Origin: Constrictibacter sp. MBR-5
GTDB lineage: Bacteria > Pseudomonadota > Alphaproteobacteria > JAJUGE01
Length of the DNA: 64,000 nucleotides
Assembly: GCF_040549485.1 (NCBI RefSeq)
Contig: NZ_JBEPTK010000002.1
Span: forward strand, 434,001 to 498,000
Direction of reading: 5' to 3'
Notes under the pieces: generated by a model
Database searches by the model: none
What the model saw: only the letters and a program-made list of their open reading frames with translations
Told to the model about the DNA's origin: nothing
Position numbers and translations under genes: made by a program
Shown: piece by piece, positions 35,895-45,502 of the stretch
How positions within the stretch are numbered: the stretch's first letter is position 1
Layout of the letters: each line of letters opens with the position of its first letter

Positions 35895-36800
35895 ATGCGT
35901 CTCGGCGGTCGTCGTGAGAGCGGGAACATCGAAGACAGGCGCGGTCAGCGTGGCGCGATGGGCGGCGGGATGGGCGGCGGCTTCCGCATGGGCCGCGGCG
36001 CGGGCCGCGGCGGGATGCGCCGCGGCGGCGGCATCGGCATCGTCGGCCTGCTCGTCGTTCTGGGCCTGTCCTACGCCCTCGGCATCGATCCGCGCGTCCT
36101 GCTCGACGACGGCACCGGCTACGAGCAGGCGGCACCGACCCCGCCGCCCGAACTCGACGACGCGTCGCGGCAGTTCGTGTCGCAGGTCCTGGCCGATACC
36201 GAGGACACATGGGGCGCCATCTTCCGGGCCCAGGGCCGCACCTACGAGGAGCCGAAACTGGTCCTCTACACCGGCGGCACGCAGTCGGGCTGTGGCTTCG
36301 CCCAGAGCGCCGTCGGCCCCTTCTACTGCCCGGCCGATCGCAAGGTCTATCTGGACGTGCGCTTCTTCGACGAGCTCGACAGCCGCTTCGACGCACCGGG
36401 CGACTTCGCCCGCGCCTACGTCATCGCGCACGAGGTCGGCCATCACGTCCAGACGCTTCTCGGGGTATCGGACCGTGTGCGCGGCCTGCAGCAGTCGATG
36501 TCGCAGTCGGACGCCAACGCGCTGTCGGTGCGCATGGAACTGCAGGCCGACTGCTTCGCCGGCATCTGGGCCAACCACGCCGACCGCAGCCGCGCGATCC
36601 TGGAGCAAGGCGACCTCGAGGAGGGGCTGAACGCCGCCGCCGCGATCGGCGACGACACCCTGCAGCGCGAGGCCGGCGGCCGCGTCGCACCCGACAGCTT
36701 CACCCACGGCAGCTCCGCCCAGCGCGTCCGCTGGTTCCGCCGCGGCTTCAACAGCGGCGAACTGCGCGCCTGCGACACCTTCGGCGTCGGCACGCTCTAG
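35895..36800 (+). CDS. YpfJ-family neutral zinc metallopeptidase
   Basis: A 301-residue membrane-anchored metallopeptidase of the PF04228 family. A Gly/Arg/Met-rich N-terminal tail (1-45) is followed by one membrane helix (about 48-66), then the catalytic domain, probably in the periplasm. The zinc motif HExxH is present in IAHEVGHH, and the downstream MELQADCFAGIWA segment carries the third ligand Glu. Substrate and role are unknown. GGAGG lies just before the ATG at 35895. Transcribed alone, divergent from the SDR pair. Confidence 0.92.
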   Translation: MRLGGRRESGNIEDRRGQRGAMGGGMGGGFRMGRGAGRGGMRRGGGIGIVGLLVVLGLSYALGIDPRVLLDDGTGYEQAAPTPPPELDDASRQFVSQVLADTEDTWGAIFRAQGRTYEEPKLVLYTGGTQSGCGFAQSAVGPFYCPADRKVYLDVRFFDELDSRFDAPGDFARAYVIAHEVGHHVQTLLGVSDRVRGLQQSMSQSDANALSVRMELQADCFAGIWANHADRSRAILEQGDLEEGLNAAAAIGDDTLQREAGGRVAPDSFTHGSSAQRVRWFRRGFNSGELRACDTFGVGTL

Positions 36801-36890
36801 AGGGACGCGCCGCGCGCAACGCGTCCCCCCGTTTCGCGCCCGTGCGGGGGCTGGCATGATCCCGGTCCTGTGCAAGGAGAGGGAACGGCG

Positions 36891-37382
36891 ATGACGAAAC
36901 TGACCGAAATGGCGACGGCCCTGGGCGAGAAGCTCAAGGCGCAGGGACAGACCGTGGGGGTGTTCGAATCCTCGACCGGCGGTCTCGTGTCGGCGTCGCT
37001 GCTCGCCGTACCGGGGGCCTCCGCCTACTATCAGGGCGGCGCCGTCATCTATACCGCGACCGCCCGCGCGGCCCTGACCGGCATCCCGAAGGAGGCGATG
37101 CGCGGCGTCCGGTCCAGCTCCGAGCCCTATGCGCTGATGCTGGCGAAGGCGGCGCGCGAGACCTTCGGCACCGACTGGGGCGTCGGCGAGACCGGTGCCG
37201 CGGGTCCGACCGGCAACCGCTACGGCGACGATGCCGGCCACACCTGCATCGCGATCAGCGGACCGGTCGAGCACGTCATCACCCTGGAGACCGGCGACAG
37301 CGACCGCGAGCGCAACATGTGGGCGTTCGCCGAGGCCGTGCTCGACCTGCTCGGCAAGGGCGTCTCCGCCACCGGCCGCTGA
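36891..37382 (+). CDS. CinA C-terminal domain-like protein (PncC family), divergent
   Basis: A 163-residue stand-alone CinA domain. Authentic members deamidate nicotinamide mononucleotide in the pyridine nucleotide salvage cycle. The ESSTGGLVSASLLAVPGAS and YYQGGAVIYT segments fit the fold, as does the GETGAAGPTGN loop. The usual Y-S-N-x-x-K stretch after the strand reads Y-T-A-T-A-R here, so a residue usually conserved near the active site is changed and activity is uncertain. A strong AAGGAGAGGGA site marks the ATG at 36891. Confidence 0.85.
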   Translation: MTKLTEMATALGEKLKAQGQTVGVFESSTGGLVSASLLAVPGASAYYQGGAVIYTATARAALTGIPKEAMRGVRSSSEPYALMLAKAARETFGTDWGVGETGAAGPTGNRYGDDAGHTCIAISGPVEHVITLETGDSDRERNMWAFAEAVLDLLGKGVSATGR

Positions 37383-37473
37383 CCGTCTTCCGGCCGCGCG
37401 GGGTGGGGGACTGGCGTCCTCCGTCCGAGTCGCTACCGTATGCGGCAACAAGCCGACAACGGGAGAGACGCCG

Positions 37474-38562
37474 ATGAAGAAGGGCCTCAAATGGGGCGTG
37501 TTCAGCCTCAGCCAGTATCCCGACCAGTCCTTCCGTGTGGAGGGGCTGGAGTCGGACATGAAGCTGTTCGAACTCGCCGAGGCGCTCGGCTACGACACCG
37601 CCTGGGTGGCCGAACATCTGTTCTCGACCTACGGCATCGTCACCTCGACCCAGGTCATCGCCGCCGCCGTCGCGCAACGGATCAAGCGCATGCGCATCGG
37701 CACGGCGGTCGTGGTGGTGCCGTTCAACCATCCGCTGCGCACTGCCGCCGACTTCGCCCTCGTCGACTGCCTGTCGCGCGGCCGGCTGAACTTCGGCATC
37801 GGCCGCGCCTACCAGCCGCACGAGTTCGTCGGCCTCGGCGTGCCGATGGACCAGAGCCGCGAGATGTTCGACGAGGGCGTCGAACTGATCCTGCGCGCCT
37901 GGGGCGAGGGCAAAATCACCTTCGACGGCACATACTGGAAGGTGCCGGAGCCCATCGACGTGCTGCCCAAGCCCGTCCAGCTGCCGCATCCGCCGATCTA
38001 CCAGGCGTCGATCTCGACCGAGAGCTTCGCGAACGCGGCGAAGCACGGCTGGTCGGTGCAGCTTGCGGCACCCTTCACCTACCGCACCTATCGCGAGGAA
38101 TGGATCCCGCGCCTGGGCGACGAACTGCGCCGCTACGAAAAGGCGCTGGTCGAGCACGGTCACGATCCGGCGAAGCTGGAGCGGATGATCCTGCTGCCCT
38201 TCTACTGCGACACCGACGGCGCGCGGGCGCGCGAGACCATGCGCGGGCCGGTCGAGTGGTTCTACGAGAAGGTCGCCTCGCACCAGCAGACCAGCGCCGG
38301 GGGTGTCGTCCGCGGCTACGAGACCACGATGATCGAGGGCCGGAAGGCGCGCGAGATGGGCTATCTCGCCTTCGACAAGCTCATCGAGCACGGCGCCTGC
38401 ATCGCCGGCGACCCTCAGGAATGCATCGACCGCCTGAAGCGGCTGAAGGAGGAACTCGGCATCACCGAGTTCGTCCTCTGGTCGAACATGGGCGGCATGC
38501 CACCGGTCCGCGCCGAGAACTCGATCCGCTTGGCCTGGGAGCAGGTCGCCCCCTTCGTCTGA
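37474..38562 (+). CDS. LLM class flavin-dependent oxidoreductase
   Basis: A 362-residue luciferase-like monooxygenase with a TIM-barrel fold that uses reduced FMN or F420. The WVAEHLFSTYG block near 44-54, the PFNHPLRTAADFALVDCLSRGRL segment and GIGRAY near 109 match the family. No flavin reductase adjoins it. The true start is the ATG at 37474 with GGGAGAG upstream; the frame open before it belongs to the cinA gene in another phase. A strong hairpin follows. Confidence 0.9.
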   Translation: MKKGLKWGVFSLSQYPDQSFRVEGLESDMKLFELAEALGYDTAWVAEHLFSTYGIVTSTQVIAAAVAQRIKRMRIGTAVVVVPFNHPLRTAADFALVDCLSRGRLNFGIGRAYQPHEFVGLGVPMDQSREMFDEGVELILRAWGEGKITFDGTYWKVPEPIDVLPKPVQLPHPPIYQASISTESFANAAKHGWSVQLAAPFTYRTYREEWIPRLGDELRRYEKALVEHGHDPAKLERMILLPFYCDTDGARARETMRGPVEWFYEKVASHQQTSAGGVVRGYETTMIEGRKAREMGYLAFDKLIEHGACIAGDPQECIDRLKRLKEELGITEFVLWSNMGGMPPVRAENSIRLAWEQVAPFV

Positions 38563-38573
38563 CGCTTCGCCGG

Positions 38574-38597
38574 CCGGTCCCGCTCGGACGGGACCGG
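38574..38597. terminator. Strong hairpin between convergent LLM oxidoreductase and solute-binding gene
   Basis: A perfect 9-bp stem (38574-38582 with 38589-38597) and 6-base loop, extendable by a wobble and a G-C pair. It lies midway in the 62-base gap between two convergent genes and can serve both. Confidence 0.65.
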
Positions 38598-38624
38598 TCC
38601 GACCTTTCGGGCTTCAGGATCCGT

Positions 38625-39350
38625 TCAGGCCTTCGGCGCCACGGAGAGCCCGCGGACCTTGTGCTTCTCGATCAGGCTGGCGACGAAGCCCGAGGCCTTC
38701 GCCTCCTCGACGAACTGGGCGATGAAGGCGGCACCCGCGGTGTTGGCGCGGGCCGTGCCGATCGCCTGCTGCACGGCCGCGAATTGGCCGTCGATGATCC
38801 GGGCGCCCGGCAGCTTTTCCAGGTCGGCCAGCAGCCGCGGCTTCAGGCCGGCCAGCGCCTCCAGCTTCTCGCCGGTGAACTTGGCGAAGGCCTCGTCCAT
38901 GCTGTTCGTGCGCAGCAGTTCGGCGTTCTTGATGTTGCGCTCGAGCCAGAGGTCGTAGGCGGCACGTGCGGTCGAGACGATGCGCACGCCCTTGACGTCG
39001 ACGTCGGCGATTGTCTTCAGCGGCGAGCCGGGCGGCACGAGGTAGGTCGACTCGATCTCCACGTAGGCGGCGCTGAAGGCGATCTTCTCGGCGCGCTGCG
39101 GCTCGGCGCCGATCAGGCCGATGTCCCAGACATTGTTGCCGGCCTGGTCCGCCAGTTCGCCCGGCTTGGCGAACGGCACATACTGCACCGGCACGCCCAG
39201 CCTGTCGGCGATGGCGCGTGCCATGTCCGGCGACACGCCCTCGGGGTCGCCCGAGGCGCTCTTGCCGGTGACGAGCAGGAAGTTTCCGAGGTTGATTCCC
39301 GCGCGCAGCACGCCGGTCGGGGCGAGTTCCTTGACGACTTCTGGTGACAT
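38625..39350 (-). CDS. Extracellular-solute-binding-type (SBP_bac_3) protein without a signal peptide
   Basis: A 241-residue type II periplasmic-binding fold of the polar-amino-acid family. It opens ELAPTGVLRAGINLGNFLLV and has the usual SPDMARAIADRLG and DIGLIGAEPQRAEKIAFSAAYVEIE segments. Such receptors normally carry a signal peptide, but neither the ATG at 39350 nor the one at 39383 gives one. A group of alphaproteobacterial proteins of this type also lacks it, so the protein may be cytoplasmic or exported by another route. No ABC permease adjoins it. Confidence 0.82.
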   Translation of the reverse strand: MSPEVVKELAPTGVLRAGINLGNFLLVTGKSASGDPEGVSPDMARAIADRLGVPVQYVPFAKPGELADQAGNNVWDIGLIGAEPQRAEKIAFSAAYVEIESTYLVPPGSPLKTIADVDVKGVRIVSTARAAYDLWLERNIKNAELLRTNSMDEAFAKFTGEKLEALAGLKPRLLADLEKLPGARIIDGQFAAVQQAIGTARANTAGAAFIAQFVEEAKASGFVASLIEKHKVRGLSVAPKA

Positions 39351-39538
39351 TGTTCCGGTCCGGCAGGTGAAAGCAGCCGTCATCCTAGCCCGCCCGGCGC
39401 GAGTTCGTAAGGCTTGCACGGCTGCCGCTTCATGCCTGGCCGTTGCACGCTTCGGCCGGCGGCCTCACGATCGCATCCGTCTCGTCAGAAGACGCGGCCG
39501 GCCCCTGCCGGCACGGAAGAAACGCATCGGAGGGACCC

Positions 39539-41170
39539 ATGGCAGGCGAGGGCGAAGACGGCAGCGACGCCTACGACTTCATCGTGACCGGCGCCGGTTC
39601 CGCCGGCTGTGCGGTCGCCGCGCGGCTGAGCGAGAGCGGCCGCCACCGCGTCCTGCTGCTGGAGGCGGGCGACCGCGACACCTATCCCTGGATCCACGTG
39701 CCCCTCGGCTACCACAAGACCTTCGTCAATCCGAAGGTCAACTGGATGTTCGAAAGCGAGCCGGAGGCCGAGCTCAACGGCCGCGTCCTGTACCAGCCGC
39801 GCGGCAAGGTGCTGGGGGGCACCAGTTCGATCAACGGCATGGTCTACATGCGCGGCACGCCGGCCGACTATGACGGCTGGCGCCAGTCCGGCTGCGAGGG
39901 CTGGGACTGGGATTCCGTCCTGCCGTTCTTCCGCAAGGCCCAGGACCAGGCGCGCGGCGAGAGCGAGCATCACGGCGTCGGCGGCCCGCTGCGCGTCACC
40001 GACCACCGCTGGAAGCCGCCGCTCGCCGAGGCGCTGGTCGAGGCCTCGATCCAGGCCGGCATCCCTGCCAATCCGGACTTCAACGGCCCGCGCCAGGAGG
40101 GGGTCGGCTACTACCAGACCACCATCGGCGACGGCCGCCGCTGGAGTGCGGCGCGCGCCTATCTGCGCGACGCCCGCGGCCGCAGGAACCTCACCGTCGC
40201 CACCGGCGCGCACGCGACGAGGCTGCTGATCGAGCAGGGCAGAGCGGTCGGCGTCGAGTACCGGCAGAAGGGCGCCGTCCGCACGGCGCGCGCCCGGCGC
40301 GAGATCGTCGTCTCCGGCGGCGTCTACGGCTCCCCGCAACTGCTGCTGCTGTCCGGCATCGGCCCGGCCGACCACCTGCGCGACAAGGGGGTTGCGGTGC
40401 TGCACGACCTGCCCGGGGTCGGCGCCAACCTGCACGACCACTTCAACACCTACGTCTCGTTCCGCTGCGCCACGCCGGTGACGATGAACGACCTGGCGCT
40501 CAGCCTGCCGAAGCGGATCGCGGCGGCGGCGCAGTACGCCATCGGCCGCACCGGCCCGCTGGCCAGCATGGGCCTGTTCGTCGGCGCCATGGTGCGCAGC
40601 GATCCGCGCTTCGAATGGCCGGACCTGCAGATCAACATGTTCGCCTGGAGCACCAAGGAGCGGCTGCGCACCGGCATCGTGCCGCACCCCTTCTCCGCCT
40701 TCAGCATCAGCCCGGTCCACCTCCGGCCCGACGGCCGCGGCACAGTGCGGCTGAAGAGCCCGGATCCCACGGCGCCGCCGGAGATCCGCTTCAACTTCCT
40801 GAAGAGCGAGGAGGATTTCCGCGCGCTCACCTACGGCATCCGCCTCAGCCGCGAGATCGCCCGCCAGCCGGCGCTGAAGGACTATGTGGTGGAGGAGGTC
40901 GCCCCCGGTCCGGCGGTGGAAACCGACGCGCAGCTACGCGACGACATCCGCGCCCGCGCCATCTCCAACTACCACCCGGTCGGTACCTGCCGGATGGGTC
41001 GCGGCACCGACGCGGTGGTCGACCCGCAGCTGCGCGTCCACGGCATCGCCGGCCTCCGCGTCGCCGACGCTTCGATCATGCCTTCCATCGTCGCCGGCAA
41101 CACCAACGCCCCCGCCATCATGATCGGCGAGAAGGCTGCCGACATGATCCTCCGGGCGGCGGCGAGCTAG
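39539..41170 (+). CDS. GMC family FAD oxidoreductase (choline/alcohol dehydrogenase type)
   Basis: A 543-residue glucose-methanol-choline oxidoreductase. The FAD motif GAGSAG lies at 18-23, the second signature [14 protein letters not shown] follows near 98-111, and the catalytic His is in [12 protein letters not shown] near the C-terminus, with the paired Asn in [14 protein letters not shown]. It probably oxidises a primary alcohol. GGAGGG at ideal distance selects the ATG at 39539. Its last four bases overlap the end of the convergent CoA transferase gene. Confidence 0.93.
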   Translation: MAGEGEDGSDAYDFIVTGAGSAGCAVAARLSESGRHRVLLLEAGDRDTYPWIHVPLGYHKTFVNPKVNWMFESEPEAELNGRVLYQPRGKVLGGTSSINGMVYMRGTPADYDGWRQSGCEGWDWDSVLPFFRKAQDQARGESEHHGVGGPLRVTDHRWKPPLAEALVEASIQAGIPANPDFNGPRQEGVGYYQTTIGDGRRWSAARAYLRDARGRRNLTVATGAHATRLLIEQGRAVGVEYRQKGAVRTARARREIVVSGGVYGSPQLLLLSGIGPADHLRDKGVAVLHDLPGVGANLHDHFNTYVSFRCATPVTMNDLALSLPKRIAAAAQYAIGRTGPLASMGLFVGAMVRSDPRFEWPDLQINMFAWSTKERLRTGIVPHPFSAFSISPVHLRPDGRGTVRLKSPDPTAPPEIRFNFLKSEEDFRALTYGIRLSREIARQPALKDYVVEEVAPGPAVETDAQLRDDIRARAISNYHPVGTCRMGRGTDAVVDPQLRVHGIAGLRVADASIMPSIVAGNTNAPAIMIGEKAADMILRAAAS

Positions 41171-42366
41171 ACCACGCCCTTCTCCCTCAACGCCTTCAGC
41201 TCCGCCTCGCTCACCCCCACAGTCCCGAACACCGCGGCGTTGTGTTCGCCCAGCTTCGGGGCGACCGTGCGGACCTTGATGTCTTCGTCCATGCGGATCG
41301 GCGTGCGGATGTGCGGGACCTCGCCCAGTTCGGGGTCGCTGGCGTGCTGGACCATCTGCCGGTGCACGACCTGCGGGTCGGCGAACATCTGGCCGTAGTC
41401 GTAGACCGGCCCACAGGGCACGCCGGCCCCCTCCAGCACCTCCACCCAATGCTCGGTCGAGCCGCCGGCCAGTACCGCCTCCATCTCCGCCTCCAGCGCC
41501 GGCCGGTTCGCCATCCGGTCGCGGCCCGTGCGGAAGCGCGGATCCTCGATCCATTCCGGCTTGCCCATCGCCGTGGCGCAGCGCTCCCAGATCGACTGGC
41601 CGGCGGCGCCGATCATCATGTAGCCGTCGGCGGTGGCGAAGCGCTGGTAGGGCGCGTTCTGCCGGTGCCGCGAGCCCTGGCGCGTCGGCTCCGTATGGTC
41701 GACCAGCCAGCCTGCGCTGGTCCACGAACTGAAGCCGATCGCCGTCTCCAGCAGCGAGCATTCGACCAGCCGCCCGCGGCCTGTCTGCACGCGCTCGTAG
41801 AGGGCCGCCAGGATTCCCTGCACGGCCCACATGCCGGTGCCGAGGTCGCAGATCGGCAGCCCGACCGAGGTCGGCGGCCCGTCGGGCTCGCCCGTCACAT
41901 GCATGATGCCGCCCATGCCCTGGGCGATCAGGTCGAAGCCGCCGCGCGCCGCCAGTGGGCCGTCATATCCGAGCCCGGAAAGCTGGGCGTAGATCAGGCG
42001 CGGGTTGACCTCGCGCAGCGCCTCCCAGCCGAGTCCGGCGCGCGGCATCACCGTCGGCCGGTAGTTCTCGACCAGCACGTCGACGCCCTCGACCAGCTTC
42101 AGGAAGATCGCGCGCCCCTCGGGCTGCTTGTAGTCGAGGGTGACGCCCTTCTTGTTGCGGTTGATGTAGCGGAAATAGGGGTTGCGCTCGCTGCCGTCGC
42201 CCATGGCGCGCGAGCTGTCGCCCTTGCCCGGCCGCTCCAGCTTCACGACCTCGGCCCCCATGTCGGCCAGGATCATGGTGCAGAAGGGGCCCGCCATGTG
42301 CTCGGTCATGTCGAGCACTTTCAAGCCGCTCAGGGGCCCGCGCCCAGCGGTTCCGATCTCGGTCAT
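41167..42366 (-). CDS. CaiB/BaiF family (class III) CoA transferase
   Basis: A 399-residue acyl-CoA:carboxylate CoA transferase. It begins [20 protein letters not shown] and contains the [13 protein letters not shown] segment, and the catalytic aspartate lies in [12 protein letters not shown] near 170. The [15 protein letters not shown] block is also diagnostic. It follows the enoyl-CoA hydratase by 16 bases in the same direction, so a carboxylic acid is probably activated to its CoA ester and then hydrated, as in CaiB-CaiD-like pathways; the acid is not known. GGGAG precedes the ATG. Confidence 0.93.
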   Translation of the reverse strand: MTEIGTAGRGPLSGLKVLDMTEHMAGPFCTMILADMGAEVVKLERPGKGDSSRAMGDGSERNPYFRYINRNKKGVTLDYKQPEGRAIFLKLVEGVDVLVENYRPTVMPRAGLGWEALREVNPRLIYAQLSGLGYDGPLAARGGFDLIAQGMGGIMHVTGEPDGPPTSVGLPICDLGTGMWAVQGILAALYERVQTGRGRLVECSLLETAIGFSSWTSAGWLVDHTEPTRQGSRHRQNAPYQRFATADGYMMIGAAGQSIWERCATAMGKPEWIEDPRFRTGRDRMANRPALEAEMEAVLAGGSTEHWVEVLEGAGVPCGPVYDYGQMFADPQVVHRQMVQHASDPELGEVPHIRTPIRMDEDIKVRTVAPKLGEHNAAVFGTVGVSEAELKALREKGVV

Positions 42367-42382
42367 CGCCGGTGCTCCCGCG

Positions 42383-43186
42383 TCAGTCCTGGAAGTCAGA
42401 CAGCTTCGGCATGCGATAACGATCCTGCGGGTCCTTCCAGCCCTTGAAGACCGGCTTGCGCTTCTCGGCGAAGGCGGCGCGGGATTCCATCCGGTCGTCC
42501 GTGTCGCCGTGCAGGTGCAGCGCCTCGGCGAGCTTGAGATGCGCCGGGCTCGGCTTCGGCCGCATCTGCCGCATCATGTGCACCGTGTTGACGCGCGCCG
42601 CCGGCGGCAGGGTCAGCATGTGCTCGGCCATCGCCATCGCCTCGGGCATCAGCTTGTCGGCGTCCACCAGCCGGTTGACGAAGCCGATCTCGTGGAAGCG
42701 CTGGGCGGTGAAGCGGAAGCCCAGCGCCATCTCCATCGCGACCGGGTAGGGCAGGTTGGCGACGTGGCCGTGGTCGTAGCCGCCGAGCAGCCAGCGCTTG
42801 GCCTCCGACACCTCGAACACCGCCTCGCGCGCCGCGACGCGCAGGTCGGTCCGCTCGACCAGCATGAAGCCGCCGCCCATGGCGTAGCCGTTGATCGCGC
42901 CGATCACCGGCTTCTCCAGCGTGCCCGCCCAGAACGGATCCTCACGGTCCGGGCCGCGGCCGCCGGGTTCGCCGTCCTTGAGCGATTCCTTCATGTCCTC
43001 GCCGGCGCAGAAGGCGCGGCCGGCGCCGGTGAAGATCGCCACCTCCAGGTCTTTGCTCTCGCGGAAGTCGTTCCAGACCTCGGACAGCATGTTGGTCATC
43101 TCGTAGTTCAGCGCGTTGAGCCGCTCCGGGCGGTTCATCCGCACCACGAGAATCTGCCCGTGCGTTTCGGTCTCGACGACGGCCAT
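42383..43186 (-). CDS. Enoyl-CoA hydratase/isomerase family protein (first gene of CoA operon)
   Basis: A 267-residue crotonase-fold enzyme. Oxyanion-hole segments are AFCAGEDMKE near 57-66 and NGYAMGGGFMLVERTDLR near 97-114. The FEVSEAKRWLLGG loop replaces the usual PEVxxGxxP, so it belongs to a divergent branch. I chose the ATG at 43186 with AAAGGG upstream; the frame is open six codons further. It leads the operon with the CaiB-type transferase. Confidence 0.9.
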   Translation of the reverse strand: MAVVETETHGQILVVRMNRPERLNALNYEMTNMLSEVWNDFRESKDLEVAIFTGAGRAFCAGEDMKESLKDGEPGGRGPDREDPFWAGTLEKPVIGAINGYAMGGGFMLVERTDLRVAAREAVFEVSEAKRWLLGGYDHGHVANLPYPVAMEMALGFRFTAQRFHEIGFVNRLVDADKLMPEAMAMAEHMLTLPPAARVNTVHMMRQMRPKPSPAHLKLAEALHLHGDTDDRMESRAAFAEKRKPVFKGWKDPQDRYRMPKLSDFQD

Positions 43187-43557
43187 GTGACTACCCTTTC
43201 GCATTTTTTCCGCGCGGCTCGGCGGCGGCCCGAACCGTCCATGCGCACACCATGCAGCGACCGCGCCGCACCGTCCAGTCAGCCGGAACCGCGGCCTCCG
43301 ATCGGCAGGAGAGGCGGCCGCAGGCCGTGAAAGTCATCGGCGTCACCGTTCACATTAATCCGGTGTAAATACCGACCCCATTATGGACGGTCATGACGAC
43401 TTCAGATTGTCGGACCCGGCGTCCATGGCGGTTCAGTCGCCGAACGGATTGCGGCCCCCGCGCACGTCCGCGGTCCGCGGCCACGATCGGCGCCTTGGAG
43501 GGCATCGCACCCTTGTGCCATCCGCACGCCCTAGTCGCATCCTGATCGCGGGTCCCG
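43187..43557. other. Intergenic control region between the CoA operon and the histidine kinase
   Basis: A 371-base stretch without a gene that separates divergent transcripts. It is mostly GC-rich, but 43350-43375 is AT-richer and contains a CGGT-N6-ACCG inverted repeat (43361-43364 with 43371-43374), a candidate operator. No convincing promoter hexamers or RNA gene were seen. Confidence 0.4.
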
Positions 43558-45372
43558 ATGTTGCGCTCCCTGCATCGACTGGACTGCAAGGCGCTCGTCG
43601 TGCTGATGGCCGTCGCCGCGGCCTTCCTCGGCCTGAGCGCGCTGGTGCTGAATTTCGTCGTGCTTCCGGCCTTCGAACAGCTCGAGGAGCATGAGGCAAA
43701 GGACAATCTGGAGCGCGTGCGGCACGCCGTGGCCACGGAACTGGGGCACCTTTCCGCCACTGCCGCCGACTGGGCCTTCTGGGACGAGACCCGGGACTTC
43801 GTTCAGGGCGAGCGGGCCGCGTACGCGGCCGAAAACCTGACGGATTCCTCGCTGCAGACGCTGAAGCTCGATCTCGTCTATCTCTACGACCGCGCCGGCG
43901 CCCTGCGTTGGGGTAAGGCCTTCGATCGGGAGCGGTCGCCGCTCGCTCTCGACGCCTTCGCGGCCGATCCGCTGTCGCCCGATCATCCGCTCCTCGCCGG
44001 GGGCGACGACCCGGCCGGCCGGCGCGGCGTCCTGACCACCGACCATGGCCCCTATCTGGTCGTGGCCAAGCCGCTGATCGGCTCGGAGCGCGACAAGCCG
44101 AGCGGCGGAACGCTGATCTTCGGCCGGGCGCTCGACGAGACGACGGTCGCCGCGATGCGCGAGCAGACACGTGTCGATTTCGATCTGTGGCTCTCCGATG
44201 AGGTGCCCGCGCCGTATCGCACGGTGGCGGGCCGGCTGCGCGGTGCCGAGCCCGCCGTCTGGCTGCCGCCTGACAGCAGCGACGTGCTCTGGAGCTTCGG
44301 CACGATGCCGGACTATCGGGGAGCGCCCGCACTGACCGTCGGCGTCCGTACGCCGCGCACCGTCACGGCCGCCGGCGCGCGCGTCATCGAGGTCTCGATG
44401 ATCTTCATGGTGATCGCCGCGGCCATCGACCTCGCGGTCGTGTGGCTCCTGATGCGGCGCTTGATCCTGCGTCCCATCGGCGCGCTGAAGGACCACATCG
44501 CCCGCTCCGGCCCAGGCGAGACCCCGCCGCCGCTCGGCTGGACCCGGAAGGACGAGATCGGTGTGCTGGCGCGCGCCTTCGATCGGCTGCAGGAGGACGT
44601 ACGCCGCCACAGCCAGGCGCTGGCGGCGGCGATGGAGCATGTCATCGCGGCCGGGCAGGCGAAGTCTAGTTTCCTGGCGTCGATGAGCCACGAGCTGCGC
44701 ACGCCGCTGAACGCGATCATCGGCTTCTCCGACGTCATGGTTCGCGAACTGTTCGGGCCGCTGCAGAACCCCCGCTACCGGGAATATGCCAACGACATCA
44801 ACACGAGCGGCGAGCATCTGCTGCAGCTCATCAACCAGGTGCTCGACATGTCGAAGGCGGAGAGCGGACGCCTGGACCTCGAAGAGGAGGCGATCGACGT
44901 CGAGGCCATGGCGCTGTCGGCCTGCCGCATGGTGACGCCGCAGGCCGAAAAGGCGGGTGTGGTGCTGGATCTCGACATCGAACCGGGTCTGCCCGCGCTG
45001 TCGGGGGACCGCCTGCGCCTGACCGAGGTGTTGCTGAACCTGCTGTCGAACGCGGTGAAGTTCACCGACGCCGGGGGGCGGGTGACGGTGACCGCCGGCT
45101 GCATCGATAACGGCGAACTCGCGGTCAGTGTTTCCGACACGGGCATCGGCATGACCGCGGAGGACATCCCGCGGGCGATGGCGCCCTTCGTGCAACTCGA
45201 CAACAATCGCGGCCGCAATCTGACGGGCACGGGCCTCGGTCTGCCGCTCGCGCGCAAGATGACCGAACTGCACGGCGGGCGCTTCGAGATGACGAGCGCG
45301 CCGGGCCACGGCACGACCGTCACCCTCCGGTTCCCGGCGGCCCGCGTGCAGCGCGCCCGGCTTACCGCCTGA
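43558..45372 (+). CDS. CHASE4-HAMP sensor histidine kinase
   Basis: A 604-residue membrane sensor kinase. A first membrane helix (about 11-36) and a second (278-300) bracket a periplasmic CHASE4 domain, recognisable by DWAFWDETRDFV near 71-82. HAMP follows at about 300-352, then the HisKA dimerisation domain with the phosphorylated His378 in SMSHELRTPLN, and the HATPase domain with LSNAVKFTD, DTGIGM and GTGLGLPLARKM. There is no receiver domain. No response regulator adjoins it; the next gene is a soluble chemoreceptor. The start ATG has only a weak site. Confidence 0.93.
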   Translation: MLRSLHRLDCKALVVLMAVAAAFLGLSALVLNFVVLPAFEQLEEHEAKDNLERVRHAVATELGHLSATAADWAFWDETRDFVQGERAAYAAENLTDSSLQTLKLDLVYLYDRAGALRWGKAFDRERSPLALDAFAADPLSPDHPLLAGGDDPAGRRGVLTTDHGPYLVVAKPLIGSERDKPSGGTLIFGRALDETTVAAMREQTRVDFDLWLSDEVPAPYRTVAGRLRGAEPAVWLPPDSSDVLWSFGTMPDYRGAPALTVGVRTPRTVTAAGARVIEVSMIFMVIAAAIDLAVVWLLMRRLILRPIGALKDHIARSGPGETPPPLGWTRKDEIGVLARAFDRLQEDVRRHSQALAAAMEHVIAAGQAKSSFLASMSHELRTPLNAIIGFSDVMVRELFGPLQNPRYREYANDINTSGEHLLQLINQVLDMSKAESGRLDLEEEAIDVEAMALSACRMVTPQAEKAGVVLDLDIEPGLPALSGDRLRLTEVLLNLLSNAVKFTDAGGRVTVTAGCIDNGELAVSVSDTGIGMTAEDIPRAMAPFVQLDNNRGRNLTGTGLGLPLARKMTELHGGRFEMTSAPGHGTTVTLRFPAARVQRARLTA

Positions 45373-45502
45373 CTGCCCCCGCATCTGCGCTGCTGCGCGC
45401 CTGAGTCGATCCAAGGAAAATTAATCACTTACCGCTAAACATCGAGACGGAGCTTCCCCGCCGCCGATCGGGCGCGGCGTGACATCGCGAATGAGGTCGT
45501 CC

